Origin: Olleya sp. Bg11-27
Lineage (GTDB): Bacteria; Bacteroidota; Bacteroidia; Flavobacteriales; Flavobacteriaceae
Assembly (NCBI RefSeq): GCF_002831645.1
Contig: NZ_CP025117.1
Location: 3,487,001 to 3,551,000 of the forward strand
DNA length: 64,000 nucleotides
Direction: 5' to 3'
In this document: in pieces, positions 1 to 9,616 of the stretch
How the letters are laid out: every line of letters starts with the position of its first letter
Numbering within the stretch: position 1 is the stretch's first letter
Program-made: the position numbers and the translations under genes
The notes under the pieces: model-generated
What the model was told of the DNA's origin: nothing
The model's database searches: none
Seen by the model: the letters and a program-made list of their open reading frames with translations, nothing else

Positions 1-1042
1 CATCACGACCGTAGTGTGACTCTGGATAAATAATACCACCATTACCTTCTCCTCCAATAACCGCGTTGTTTTTTTTCATTAAAGCAACGACATTGACTTC
101 ACCTACCGCAGAGGCTTCATACGTACCACCATGCTTTTCTGTAATATCACGTAAGGCTCTAGTCGAACTCATATTACTAACTGTATTCCCTGGGTTTTGG
201 CTCAATATCCAATCAGCACAAGCGACAAGCGTATACTCTTCTCCAAACATGTCTCCATTTTCATCCATAAAAGCTAATCTATCGACATCCGGATCTACAA
301 CAATACCAAAATCAGCTCTGTGCTTCTTTACTTCGTTAGACAAATCGCCTAAATGCTCTTTTAACGGCTCTGGATTGTGCGGAAAATGACCTGTTGGATC
401 ACAATATAACTTAACAGCTTCGACGCCTAAACGCTCTAATAATAACGGAATTGCAATCCCTCCTGTACTATTTACACCATCAACAACGACTTTAAAATTA
501 GCATCTTCAATGGCTTTTTGATTTACATATTCCAAATCTAAAACCTCATCAATATGTATATCAATATAGGCGTCATTTTTAGTAATTTGCCCTAAGTCAT
601 CAACCTCTGCAAAGGTCATCGCATCAGATTCGGCTATCTCTAAAATTTTCTGTCCTTCTGCGCCATCTAAAAACTCACCTTTCGCGTTCAACAATTTTAA
701 AGCATTCCATTGTTTTGGATTATGACTAGCAGTTAATATAATTCCACCATCCGCATGCTCCATAGGTACAGCAATCTCCACTGTAGGTGTTGTAGACAAC
801 CCTAAATCCACAACGTGAATTCCTAATCCTACTAACGTATTCATTACTAAATTTTGAATCATATCCCCAGACAATCGCGCATCACGACCAACAACAACTT
901 TATAGTCCGTTTTGTTGCGCTGCTGCTTCAACCAAGTCCCATAAGCTGATGCAAACTTTACAGCATCAATTGGTGTTAAATTTTCTCCAACGGTTCCTCC
1001 AATGGTTCCTCTTATTCCTGATATAGATTTTATAAGTGTCAT
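1..1042 (-). CDS. glmM: Phosphoglucosamine mutase / phosphohexomutase family, 3' end missing
   Basis: Reading the minus strand from the ATG at 1042 gives about 347 residues before the window edge, so the C-terminal domain is missing. The active-site phosphoserine loop TASHNP is near residue 106, the metal-binding loop DPDVDR near 243-248, and the sugar-binding loop appears as GEGNGG near the cut end. These mark the alpha-D-phosphohexomutase family, which isomerises hexose 6- and 1-phosphates; in this phylum such genes are usually called GlmM, feeding UDP-GlcNAc synthesis. Substrate cannot be fixed from sequence alone. The ATG overlaps the upstream acyltransferase stop (ATGA), suggesting translational coupling. 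Confidence 0.88.
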   Translation of the reverse strand, partial: MTLIKSISGIRGTIGGTVGENLTPIDAVKFASAYGTWLKQQRNKTDYKVVVGRDARLSGDMIQNLVMNTLVGLGIHVVDLGLSTTPTVEIAVPMEHADGGIILTASHNPKQWNALKLLNAKGEFLDGAEGQKILEIAESDAMTFAEVDDLGQITKNDAYIDIHIDEVLDLEYVNQKAIEDANFKVVVDGVNSTGGIAIPLLLERLGVEAVKLYCDPTGHFPHNPEPLKEHLGDLSNEVKKHRADFGIVVDPDVDRLAFMDENGDMFGEEYTLVACADWILSQNPGNTVSNMSSTRALRDITEKHGGTYEASAVGEVNVVALMKKNNAVIGGEGNGGIIYPESHYGRD

Positions 1043-2109
1043 TCTCTAAATTTATTTTTAAGTTTTAAAAAATAGCTTTCGAAATATTTATAAGACAAAT
1101 GTGCTATTGTAATAGTTAATGCAAAGGTCATTATATACATCAAGATCATAGTTAATCTATCATTAAATAAGTCCGCCTTTTGTAGTTTCAAAAATAAGAA
1201 AACTACAGCGTTTAATGCGATAACATGATACATATATAATCCGTAAGATATTTTCCCTAAATAATTAAGTGCTTTATTTTTAATTTCGACTCCAAAATTA
1301 TTGTGTGCAATGGTGTGTATAAATAGACCAAACAGTACCATTGTTAGTAGATCAAATAACACTCTAGATTCAAAATGCAATATAGACGTTGTAAAGTATA
1401 ACAAAGTTAAAAAGACAATCGTTATAGGGATTAACTTCGATTGTTTCAAAAACTCTAATTTCTTTTTTTCTTCAAGAATAGCAATAATTCCTCCAAAAAA
1501 CAGAAAGAAAAAGACCATACTAAACTCACTTAAGACACTAAAAAATTCTAAATGAAACATGACAAAATACAAGCTTGTAAAAACAATCAAAAATTGTACT
1601 ATTTTATTTTTACTAATCAAAAACAATACTGGCGCGATAACAATATAAAACTGCTCTTCAATACCAATAGACCACAATATTTCTAAAACACCTCCTGGCA
1701 TATGTAATTTTGCAAATACATTGGGTAAGAAAAAAGTAGTCCATAAAATACCTTCGGATAATTGGTAATTATTTTCAAAAGGGATGCCTAGTTGGGGTAA
1801 AATTACCCAATAAAATAAAAATCCAAAAATGACAATCAAATAATATAAAGGGAAAATTCTTAAAATTCGTCTAACATAAAATTTCCGAATCGAAAAAACG
1901 CCTTTTTGTTTAGCGTTATAAATTAATTTGATAATTAAAAAACCACTTAATACAAAAAACATATAAACTGCTTCTGTACCGCGATTAAAAACCGAGGCTT
2001 CTAAAAAATAAGGAAGTCCTTGATTTCGAGTTAATTGTGGCAAATGAAAAAGTACAACAAAAACTGTAAGCACAAAACGTAAAACATCTAAATTGGGTAA
2101 TCGCTTCAA
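1039..2109 (-). CDS. Acyltransferase 3 family membrane protein (OafA/YrhL type)
   Basis: A 356-residue polytopic membrane protein with about ten hydrophobic segments, the typical N-terminus NLDVLRF..F..LFH and the motif WSIGIEEQFY near residue 146. This family transfers acetyl or other acyl groups to surface glycans; the real acceptor is unknown. The start is TTG at 2109: a stop lies only 9 bases upstream in frame and no ATG occurs near the conserved N-terminus. It ends by overlapping the ATG of glmM by four bases, so both probably share a transcript. Divergent from the gene at 2150 with only 40 bases between. Confidence 0.85.
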   Translation of the reverse strand: MKRLPNLDVLRFVLTVFVVLFHLPQLTRNQGLPYFLEASVFNRGTEAVYMFFVLSGFLIIKLIYNAKQKGVFSIRKFYVRRILRIFPLYYLIVIFGFLFYWVILPQLGIPFENNYQLSEGILWTTFFLPNVFAKLHMPGGVLEILWSIGIEEQFYIVIAPVLFLISKNKIVQFLIVFTSLYFVMFHLEFFSVLSEFSMVFFFLFFGGIIAILEEKKKLEFLKQSKLIPITIVFLTLLYFTTSILHFESRVLFDLLTMVLFGLFIHTIAHNNFGVEIKNKALNYLGKISYGLYMYHVIALNAVVFLFLKLQKADLFNDRLTMILMYIMTFALTITIAHLSYKYFESYFLKLKNKFRE

Positions 2110-2149
2110 ATTGTAAAAATTAGAGGTTAAAAATACATATATTTATAAG

Positions 2150-2743
2150 ATGAATTTTTTAGCACACATATATCTTTCCGGAAATAACAAAAAAATAACT
2201 ATTGGCAACTTTATTGCTGACGGTATTAGAGGTAATAAATACGACCATTTTGAGGACGAAATCCAAACAGGAATCCTATTACATTTACAAATTGACACCT
2301 TTACGGACGCACACCCAACAGTACGAAAAAGCACGAAACGCTTACACGAAAACTATGGGCATTATTCGGGTATTATTGTAGACATTTTATACGATCATTA
2401 TTTAGCAAAAAACTGGTCTAAATATTCTGACGAACCCTTGGCAGACTATATCGATCATTTTTACGAAACGCTTGAGGATAATTTTGAAATTTTACCGCAA
2501 CGTATTCAAAAAATGATGCCGCATATGTTAGCCGATAACTGGTTATTAAGTTATGCGTCTATTGAAGGGATAGCTAAGGTCTTAGAAGGCATGAATACTA
2601 GGACTAAAAATCGATCTAAAATGAATCTGGCCGTTAACGAGTTACAAGAATTTTATAATGAATTTGAAGCTGAATTCACTAGCTTTTTTGATGATTTAAT
2701 TACTTTTTCAAACGAAACATTAACAAATTTACAATCTAAATAA
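2150..2743 (+). CDS. ACP phosphodiesterase-like protein (AcpH / DUF479 family)
   Basis: The 197-residue product begins MNFLAHIYLS and contains GNFIADGIRG, QIDTFTDAHP and YDHYLAKNW, hallmarks of the AcpH family, related to HD-domain metal hydrolases. AcpH in E. coli removes 4'-phosphopantetheine from acyl carrier protein; whether Bacteroidota members do the same is not established. The His and Asp residues expected for metal binding (LAHIYL, FIADG, DTFTDAHP, YDHYLA) are present. The stop lies only two bases before the next ATG (gamma-glutamyltransferase), so the two genes are probably cotranscribed. Confidence 0.8.
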   Translation: MNFLAHIYLSGNNKKITIGNFIADGIRGNKYDHFEDEIQTGILLHLQIDTFTDAHPTVRKSTKRLHENYGHYSGIIVDILYDHYLAKNWSKYSDEPLADYIDHFYETLEDNFEILPQRIQKMMPHMLADNWLLSYASIEGIAKVLEGMNTRTKNRSKMNLAVNELQEFYNEFEAEFTSFFDDLITFSNETLTNLQSK

Positions 2744-2745
2744 AA

Positions 2746-4425
2746 ATGAAAAAACTACTTTTAGTCACGTTTATTCTTAGTGTTTTTTTTAGTTGTAAAA
2801 CAGAAAAAACACGTGGTTTAATTGCCGATAAAGCTATTGTTGTTTCTGCTCGAGAAGAAGCCTCTAACATTGGAACCGCTATTTTAAAACAAGGTGGAAA
2901 TGTATTTGACGCTATGATTGCAACAGATTTAGCTTTAGCCGTTTGCTACCCTTATGCGGGTAATATTGGAGGTGGTGGCTTTATGGTTTATCGTTTAGAA
3001 GATGGTCGTGTTGGGGCTTTAGATTATCGCGAAAAAGCCTCAAAATCTGCCACAAAAAACATGTATTTAGACAGTTTAGGTCATGTTATTCCTGACTTAA
3101 GTACAAAAGGCGCATTAGCAGTTGGGATACCTGGTACAATTGCAGGTCTATTTGAAGTACATGACAAATTTGGGACCTTACCTATAGAAACAATCATGCA
3201 GCCTGTTATAGATTTAGCAAAACGTGGTTTTGTCGTTACCAAAAAAGACCAAGCTGTTTTAGATGAGAAACGTCAGGTCTTTTTAGAAGTAAACAAAACC
3301 CCTATGCTTTTTAGTCAAACATGGAAGGCTAACGACACCATCAAACAACCCAACTTAGCAAAAACATTAGAAGCCATTATGCGTAATGGTAGGGATGAAT
3401 TTTATAAAGGTGAAACTGCAAAAAAACTAGCAGCTTTTATTCAAGAGAATGGCGGTATTATAAGCACTGAGGATTTAGCGAGTTACGAAGCTAAATGGAG
3501 AACACCTGTTACTTTTGAATACGATAATTTAAATATCATATCTATGTCACCGCCTTCTAGTGGTGGGATTTGTTTAGCACAAATCATGTTACAAATTGAA
3601 GATTATGAGTTAGACGAATTTGGACATAATACACTCAAAACTATTCAAGTCATTACTGAAGCAGAACGTCGTGCGTATGCGGACCGAAGCTTTTATTTAG
3701 GGGACCCTGATTTTGTAACCATCCCACAAGACCATTTAATTAGTGCTAATTATTTAAATGGTAGAATGGCTGATTTTAGTTTTGATAAAGCGACACCATC
3801 CACTGAAGTGTCACATGGAAAAGTAGATATTATTGAAAGTAATGAAACAACACACTACTCCATTGTCGATCAATTTGGAAACGCAATTGCGGTAACAACA
3901 ACTTTAAACTCTGGGTATGGTTCTAAATTATACAGTCCAGAATTAGGCTTCTTTTTTAACAACGAAATGGATGATTTTTCTAGTAAGCCCGGCATCCCAA
4001 ACGTTTATGGGCTAATAGGTGCAGAAGCAAATGCGATAGTCCCAGAAAAGCGCATGCTAAGCTCAATGACACCAACTATTGTAGAAAAAGACGATAAACT
4101 ATTTATGACTTTAGGAACGCCTGGAGGCTCTACTATTATTACCTCCGTTATGCAGACTATTTTAAATGTACACGAATTTGAAATGACTATGCAAGAGGCT
4201 GTTAATGCGCCACGATTCCACCACCAATGGTTGCCCGATACTATCAGAATGGAACCGGACTCATTTTCGGCAGAATTAATAGCACAACTACAAGCAAAAG
4301 GTTATTCTATAAATCAAGAGAATGCAGATGTTATTGGTAAAGTTGATGGTATTTTAGTTTTAGAAAATGGACAGCTAGAAGGCGGTGCGGATAGACGTGG
4401 AGATGATACCGCTATTGGTTTTTAA
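2746..4425 (+). CDS. ggt: Gamma-glutamyltransferase, lipoprotein form
   Basis: This 559-residue protein matches gamma-glutamyltransferase / glutathione hydrolase, an autoprocessing Ntn hydrolase that cleaves gamma-glutamyl bonds. A lipoprotein leader ends at VFFSC (Cys17), placing it in the envelope. The large subunit has NIGGGGFMVY; the processing site and catalytic Thr are in ETTHYSIVD, with Thr368 as the expected nucleophile; further conserved blocks are LNSGYGS, SSMTPTI and TLGTPGGS. The C-terminus is complete. It follows the AcpH-like gene by two bases. The lipid anchor replaces the cleaved signal peptide seen in E. coli Ggt. Confidence 0.93.
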   Translation: MKKLLLVTFILSVFFSCKTEKTRGLIADKAIVVSAREEASNIGTAILKQGGNVFDAMIATDLALAVCYPYAGNIGGGGFMVYRLEDGRVGALDYREKASKSATKNMYLDSLGHVIPDLSTKGALAVGIPGTIAGLFEVHDKFGTLPIETIMQPVIDLAKRGFVVTKKDQAVLDEKRQVFLEVNKTPMLFSQTWKANDTIKQPNLAKTLEAIMRNGRDEFYKGETAKKLAAFIQENGGIISTEDLASYEAKWRTPVTFEYDNLNIISMSPPSSGGICLAQIMLQIEDYELDEFGHNTLKTIQVITEAERRAYADRSFYLGDPDFVTIPQDHLISANYLNGRMADFSFDKATPSTEVSHGKVDIIESNETTHYSIVDQFGNAIAVTTTLNSGYGSKLYSPELGFFFNNEMDDFSSKPGIPNVYGLIGAEANAIVPEKRMLSSMTPTIVEKDDKLFMTLGTPGGSTIITSVMQTILNVHEFEMTMQEAVNAPRFHHQWLPDTIRMEPDSFSAELIAQLQAKGYSINQENADVIGKVDGILVLENGQLEGGADRRGDDTAIGF

Positions 4426-4477
4426 ATCAAAACATTTAGCACTATATTTACTCGTTTAATTTTTACAAATTCACATC

Positions 4478-5191
4478 ATGAAACCAAAAAAAATCATAAA
4501 AATAATAGCCGGAGTAATCGTGTTTTTCACACTGCCAAGCTTACTCTTTTTTGGCTTCGTTTACTTTAAATATAACGAAGAGTTACCTATTGCAACACCA
4601 TCCAAACAAGCCGATATTTTAGCTTACAAAATGTTAATTTCACTAAATGCCGATGCCTATAAAGCGACAAATCATATCGAATGGACCTTTAGAGGTAAAC
4701 ATCATTACAACTGGAATAAAAAAGAGAATCTAGTCGAAGTCTATTGGAAAGATAATAAAGTCGATTTAGACTTAAATAATCCATCCAACAATATCGCCTA
4801 TGTTAATAATTCAAAAATTGACAGCGAAGAAAGTATTACGGTAATACAAACAGCTATAGAGTATTTTAATAATGATTCTTTTTGGCTAGTAGCGCCCTAC
4901 AAGGTTTTTGATAAAGGTACCACTAGAAGCATTGTCAAACATAACAATAAAAACGCCTTATTGGTTACTTATAAATCAGGAGGAAGTACGCCTGGAGATT
5001 CTTACTTATGGATTTTAGATGAAAACTATAAGCCAACTAAATTTAAAATGTGGGTTGATATTTTACCAATTGGAGGTTTAGAAGCCACTTGGAGCGACTG
5101 GAAAACGACCGACACCGATGCCCAATTACCAACCCATCATCAATTATTCTTTTTTGAATTAAATATGGGAGAGGTTAAAACAAGCTTATAA
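4478..5191 (+). CDS. Unrecognised membrane-anchored protein
   Basis: A 237-residue protein I do not recognise. A single hydrophobic segment at about residues 8-28 acts as an anchor or uncleaved signal. The rest is soluble, rich in Trp, Tyr, Asn and Asp (ATNHIEWTFRG, HHYNWNK, SYLWILDENY, MWVDILPIGGLEATWSDW) and reads like a beta-rich domain with regularly spaced aromatics. It follows ggt on the same strand by 52 bases and could share its transcript. No catalytic motif is evident. A periplasmic or outer-leaflet location is inferred from the anchor only. Confidence 0.7.
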   Translation: MKPKKIIKIIAGVIVFFTLPSLLFFGFVYFKYNEELPIATPSKQADILAYKMLISLNADAYKATNHIEWTFRGKHHYNWNKKENLVEVYWKDNKVDLDLNNPSNNIAYVNNSKIDSEESITVIQTAIEYFNNDSFWLVAPYKVFDKGTTRSIVKHNNKNALLVTYKSGGSTPGDSYLWILDENYKPTKFKMWVDILPIGGLEATWSDWKTTDTDAQLPTHHQLFFFELNMGEVKTSL

Positions 5192-5248
5192 TAGCATAAA
5201 ATAGCCTTTAGTAATAAAAATCACTTCGCTTGACACCTTTTACTTTAT

Positions 5249-5276
5249 GCCTTTTGCCTTTTGCCTTTTGCCTTTT
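5249..5276. repeat. Short tandem repeat, 4 x 7 bp
   Basis: Four perfect copies of the 7-base unit GCCTTTT lie between the convergent genes ending at 5191 and 5289. The tract is pyrimidine-rich on the plus strand. No hairpin is formed with it, so it is not an obvious terminator. Copy number could vary between strains by slippage. Confidence 0.85.
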
Positions 5277-5288
5277 GTATTATAAAAA

Positions 5289-5813
5289 CTACTTCCCTTT
5301 CTGCCCTACAAACTGCTGTTCTTTAGATTTAAATAAGACATTAAATGTTGTTAAGCTTCCATAAATACGAGTAATATACTGTTGTAAATCTATTTTTTCT
5401 TGTTCCTCAAGATTACTAGAATTCACTTTTTGTTCCATCACTCGTAAACGGTCTCTAACCATAGTTATTTTCTTAAAAAAGTCTTCAATTTTTATCTCTT
5501 TACTTTTTAAATTTCCATCGGCAGGCTTTAATTCTAATAGCCCACCTCTCCATTTGTCACCAATCGGCACGATTTCCGAAACATCGCTATACTTTTTCAA
5601 TATTTGAACTAAACTACTCTCAATATCAAAAAAACTAATAGTATCCACTTCGTTTTCTGAAGCTTCTATAATTTCAAAGGTATCATCTAAAGCTATGGTT
5701 TCTAAACCATTTTCAATAAAAGTAACCCAATACTGCTTACTATCTACGTTAGTAACCACTCCTTTCCCGTGTTCAGGGTGATTAATTCGAGAACCTACTC
5801 CTAATATTTCCAT
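5289..5813 (-). CDS. Conserved hypothetical protein with an N-terminal Tudor/KOW-like domain
   Basis: A 174-residue soluble protein. Residues 5-50 (VGSRINHPEHGKGVV...YWVTF) look like the small beta-barrel Tudor-like domain at the C-terminus of PcrA/UvrD helicases; the UvrD in this window ends with a comparable VGNRVKHLKFGRGDV. The remainder is mostly helical, with a charged middle (SKEIKIEDFFKK) and a C-terminal helix. Function is unknown; the domain resemblance is by eye. The gene is divergent from uvrA with 128 bases between the starts. The ATG at 5813 fits the domain start. Confidence 0.7.
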   Translation of the reverse strand: MEILGVGSRINHPEHGKGVVTNVDSKQYWVTFIENGLETIALDDTFEIIEASENEVDTISFFDIESSLVQILKKYSDVSEIVPIGDKWRGGLLELKPADGNLKSKEIKIEDFFKKITMVRDRLRVMEQKVNSSNLEEQEKIDLQQYITRIYGSLTTFNVLFKSKEQQFVGQKGK

Positions 5814-5896
5814 AACTACTGATTTTATAATTTCAAAAGTAATAATTATTAAGAAAATCCTAACGAACTGCCCTTCAAAAAGAATTACAAAAAGCG

Positions 5897-5904
5897 TATC
5901 TTTG
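5897..5904 (+). promoter_or_regulatory. -7 box of the uvrA promoter (Bacteroidota type)
   Basis: TATCTTTG matches the Bacteroidota sigma-A -7 consensus TAnnTTTG exactly and lies 38 bases before the uvrA ATG. No good TTTG -33 box stands at the usual spacing (TTCA is there instead). Confidence 0.6.
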
Positions 5905-5941
5905 CTACTTTGTCTATTTACAGATAAAGTTTACAAATGCT

Positions 5942-8773
5942 ATGGCTAATTTTGAAGAAAACATAGAGGTTAAAGGTGCTAGAGCGCATAACCTTAAAAA
6001 TATTGATGTCACTATTCCTCGTGAAAAACTAGTCGTTATTACTGGTCTATCAGGTAGTGGTAAATCGTCTTTAGCATTTGACACGATTTATGCTGAAGGA
6101 CAACGCCGTTATATCGAAACGTTTTCTGCTTATGCCAGACAATTTTTAGGAGGTTTAGAACGTCCAGATGTTGATAAAATTGATGGTTTATCTCCTGTTA
6201 TTGCTATCGAGCAAAAAACAACGAGTAAATCACCACGATCTACGGTTGGTACGATTACCGAAATTTATGATTTTTTACGTCTGTTATATGCTAGAGGTAG
6301 TGATGCCTATAGTTTTAACACTGGCGAAAAAATGGTGAGTTATAGTGACGACCAAATCAAACAATTAATTTCTGAAAGTTATAAAGGCAAACGTATTAAT
6401 ATTTTAGCGCCTGTAGTCCGTTCTAGAAAAGGACACTATCGCGAATTATTTGAGCAAATAGCCAAGCAAGGCTTTGTAAAAGTGCGTACCGATGGAGAGA
6501 TTAAAGATTTAGTTAAAGGCATGAAACTGGATCGTTATAAAAATCATGATATCGAAATTGTTATTGATCGTTTAAAAATTGACGATGATGTTGATAATGA
6601 TAAGCGTTTAACCGAAAGTATTAATACAGCCATGTATCATGGTGATGATGTGTTAATGGTTATCGATCAAGATACGCAAGAAGCACGTTATTTTAGTCGT
6701 AGTTTAATGTGTCCAAGCTCTGGTATTTCTTACCCAAATCCAGAACCTAACAATTTTTCGTTTAACTCTCCAAAAGGGGCTTGCGACAATTGTAATGGTA
6801 TTGGAACCTTGTATATGGTTAATGAGAACAAGATTATTCCTGATGATTCTTTATCCATAAAAGCAGGAGCTTTAGCCCCTCATGGTCCTGAAAAAAAGAG
6901 TTGGATTTTCAAACAATTTGAAACCATTGCAGAACGTTATCATTTTAAATTAAGTGATCCCTATAAATCTATCCCGAAGGAAGCCAAACAAATTATTATG
7001 TTTGGAGGAAATGAAAAATTTTCTGTAGAAAGTAAAACACTCGGTATTACTAGAGATTATAAAATTGACTTTGAAGGTGTTGCTAATTTTATTGAAAATC
7101 AATATGAAAATGCAGAATCAACCGCTCTTAAACGTTGGGCAAAAGATTACATGGACAAGGTTGAATGTCCAGTTTGTGAAGGTGCTAGACTAAAAAAAGA
7201 ATCTTTATATTTTAAAGTTAATGGGCAAAATATTGCTGAATTAGCGAATAAAGACATTAGTGACTTAGCGGTTTGGTTTAAAGACTTACCAAAACATTTA
7301 ACTAAGAAGCAATTTAAAATTGCGGAAGAAATTATAAAAGAAATTAGTGCTAGACTTCAATTTTTATTAGATGTTGGTTTAGATTATTTATCGGTAAACC
7401 GAAGTTCAAAATCCTTATCTGGTGGTGAAGCACAACGTATTAGACTAGCCACACAAATTGGATCACAACTGGTTGGGGTGCTCTATATTTTAGACGAACC
7501 CAGTATTGGTTTACACCAACGTGATAACGAAAAGCTAATCAATAGTTTAGTTTCTTTACGTGATATAGGAAACTCAGTTATCGTCGTAGAACATGATAAA
7601 GATATGATAGAACGTGCTGATCATGTTATAGATATCGGTCCTAGAGCTGGGAAACATGGTGGTGAAATTATTAGCCAAGGCACGCCTAAACAATTACTAA
7701 AAGAAAGTACGTTAACCGCTAATTACCTTAATGGAAAACTAAAAATAGAAGTTCCTGAAAAGCGTCGTGAAGGTAACGGACTCTTTCTAGAGCTAAAAGG
7801 CTGTACAGGAAATAACTTAAAAAATGTATCCGTAAAATTTCCGTTAGGAAAAATGATTGGGGTAACAGGTGTTTCTGGTAGTGGTAAATCGACATTAATC
7901 AACGAAACCCTCTACCCTATTTTAAATGCGTATTATTTTAACGGTGTTAAAAAACCGATGCCGTACAAAAGCATAAAAGGTTTAGAACATATTGATAAAG
8001 TTATTGATATTAACCAATCACCAATTGGTCGTACACCAAGAAGTAATCCTGCGACGTACACCAAAACCTTTGACGAAATCCGTAGCTTATTTGCTAAAAT
8101 ACCAGAAGCTATGATCCGTGGTTACAAACCTGGGCGATTTAGTTTTAATGTTAAGGGGGGGCGTTGCGAAACCTGTAAAGGTGGTGGTTTACGTGTTATT
8201 GAAATGAATTTTCTACCTGATGTATATGTCGAGTGTGAAACCTGTCAAGGCAAACGTTTTAATCGCGAAACATTAGAAATTAGATACAAAGGAAAAAGTA
8301 TTAGTGATGTTTTGAATATGACCATTAATGATGGGGTTGATTTTTTTGAAAATATTCCTAAAATTCATAGAAAGCTAAAAACTATTAAAGATGTTGGTTT
8401 AGGTTATATTACCTTGGGACAGCAAAGCACAACACTGTCCGGTGGAGAAGCACAACGTATAAAACTGGCAACAGAATTAAGTAAACGTGACACCGGAAAT
8501 ACGTTTTACATTTTAGACGAACCAACAACAGGACTTCACTTTGAAGACATTAGAGTATTAATGATTGTTTTAAATGAATTAGCTAACAAAGGAAATACCG
8601 TTTTAATTATAGAGCATAATCTTGACGTTATTAAAACCGTAGACCATATTATTGATATTGGTTACGAAGGCGGAAAAGGTGGTGGAAAAGTAATCGTAGA
8701 AGGCACACCTGAACACGTAGCAAAACATAAAAAAAGTTATACTGCTAAGTTTTTGAAAAAAGAACTTATGTAG
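5942..8773 (+). CDS. uvrA: Excinuclease ABC subunit A
   Basis: The 943-residue product is full-length UvrA, the damage-recognition ATPase of nucleotide excision repair. It shows two ABC ATPase units: Walker A GLSGSGKS at residues 35-42 and GVSGSGKST near 645, ABC signatures SGGEAQRI near 493 and 833, and D-loop regions DEPSIGLH and DEPTTGLH. The main zinc module is intact (CETC...CETC near 742-768). In the first insertion module the leading pair is CPSS near residue 257 instead of CxxC, while CDNC near 281 is kept. It is a single gene with its own promoter, not linked to uvrB or uvrC here. Confidence 0.97.
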   Translation: MANFEENIEVKGARAHNLKNIDVTIPREKLVVITGLSGSGKSSLAFDTIYAEGQRRYIETFSAYARQFLGGLERPDVDKIDGLSPVIAIEQKTTSKSPRSTVGTITEIYDFLRLLYARGSDAYSFNTGEKMVSYSDDQIKQLISESYKGKRINILAPVVRSRKGHYRELFEQIAKQGFVKVRTDGEIKDLVKGMKLDRYKNHDIEIVIDRLKIDDDVDNDKRLTESINTAMYHGDDVLMVIDQDTQEARYFSRSLMCPSSGISYPNPEPNNFSFNSPKGACDNCNGIGTLYMVNENKIIPDDSLSIKAGALAPHGPEKKSWIFKQFETIAERYHFKLSDPYKSIPKEAKQIIMFGGNEKFSVESKTLGITRDYKIDFEGVANFIENQYENAESTALKRWAKDYMDKVECPVCEGARLKKESLYFKVNGQNIAELANKDISDLAVWFKDLPKHLTKKQFKIAEEIIKEISARLQFLLDVGLDYLSVNRSSKSLSGGEAQRIRLATQIGSQLVGVLYILDEPSIGLHQRDNEKLINSLVSLRDIGNSVIVVEHDKDMIERADHVIDIGPRAGKHGGEIISQGTPKQLLKESTLTANYLNGKLKIEVPEKRREGNGLFLELKGCTGNNLKNVSVKFPLGKMIGVTGVSGSGKSTLINETLYPILNAYYFNGVKKPMPYKSIKGLEHIDKVIDINQSPIGRTPRSNPATYTKTFDEIRSLFAKIPEAMIRGYKPGRFSFNVKGGRCETCKGGGLRVIEMNFLPDVYVECETCQGKRFNRETLEIRYKGKSISDVLNMTINDGVDFFENIPKIHRKLKTIKDVGLGYITLGQQSTTLSGGEAQRIKLATELSKRDTGNTFYILDEPTTGLHFEDIRVLMIVLNELANKGNTVLIIEHNLDVIKTVDHIIDIGYEGGKGGGKVIVEGTPEHVAKHKKSYTAKFLKKELM

Positions 8774-8866
8774 CCTACATAATTATAAAATTACTCTTAA
8801 ACAAAAACATTAAAAAAAATAAAATAACCAAAACACAAAGGCAATAAGCTTAAATAAATACAGAAT

Positions 8867-9556
8867 ATGACAGAAGAAAAACATCCAAAAGGTTGGAATG
8901 AGAAAAAAACAAACGATTCTTGGGCGATTTTTAAAATCATGGGAGAGTTTGTTAATGGATTTGAAAAAATGAGTGCTATTGGACCATCGGTTTCAATTTT
9001 TGGTTCGGCACGTACCAAACCTGATAATAAATATTACAAATTAGCAGAAGATGTAGCAGCAAAAATAGTCAATGCAGGTTACGGTGTTATAACTGGTGGT
9101 GGACCAGGTATTATGGAAGCAGGTAATAAAGGGGCACATTTAGCTGGAGGTACATCTGTTGGATTAAATATAGAATTACCATTTGAACAACATGATAATC
9201 CATATATCGATTCTGATAAAAGCATCAATTTTGATTACTTTTTTGTTAGAAAAGTAATGTTTGTAAAATACTCTCAAGGATTTGTGGTTATGCCAGGAGG
9301 ATTTGGAACATTGGACGAATTATTTGAAGCGATTACTTTAATACAAACTAACAAGATTGAAAAATTTCCTATCATACTAGTTGGTACAGATTTCTGGGCT
9401 GGATTAATGGACTGGGTAAAATCAACTTTATTAGGGAAGTTCTCAAATATTAGCGAAAAAGATCTAGACTTAATACATTTAGTAGATACTTCAGAAGAAG
9501 TTGTTACTATTTTAGATAATTTCTACAAAGATTACGGCTTAAGTCCTAATTTTTAA
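8867..9556 (+). CDS. LOG-family (TIGR00730) nucleoside 5'-monophosphate phosphoribohydrolase
   Basis: This 229-residue Rossmann-fold protein carries the family motifs GGGPGIMEAGNKGA (about residues 75-88) and PGGFGTLDE (about 142-150). Plant LOG and bacterial homologs hydrolyse cytokinin riboside monophosphates; other bacterial relatives act on AMP or similar nucleotides, so the physiological substrate is open. The N-terminal 30 residues are lysine-rich and precede the core fold. It stands alone, 94 bases after uvrA, and is followed by a strong hairpin at 9579-9616. Confidence 0.9.
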   Translation: MTEEKHPKGWNEKKTNDSWAIFKIMGEFVNGFEKMSAIGPSVSIFGSARTKPDNKYYKLAEDVAAKIVNAGYGVITGGGPGIMEAGNKGAHLAGGTSVGLNIELPFEQHDNPYIDSDKSINFDYFFVRKVMFVKYSQGFVVMPGGFGTLDELFEAITLIQTNKIEKFPIILVGTDFWAGLMDWVKSTLLGKFSNISEKDLDLIHLVDTSEEVVTILDNFYKDYGLSPNF

Positions 9557-9578
9557 AGTTATAGCACTATAGATTTTA

Positions 9579-9616
9579 AACTTTTAAGGTGTCTTCTAAA
9601 AGACATCTTAAAAGTT
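9579..9616 (+). terminator. Long hairpin after the LOG-family gene
   Basis: Arms 9579-9595 and 9600-9616 pair over 17 bp with one G-T wobble around the loop CTAA. A short AT-rich stretch follows (ATTTTATAA), so it is a plausible but not textbook rho-independent terminator. The next 230 bases up to 9847 hold no gene that I can support. Confidence 0.6.
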
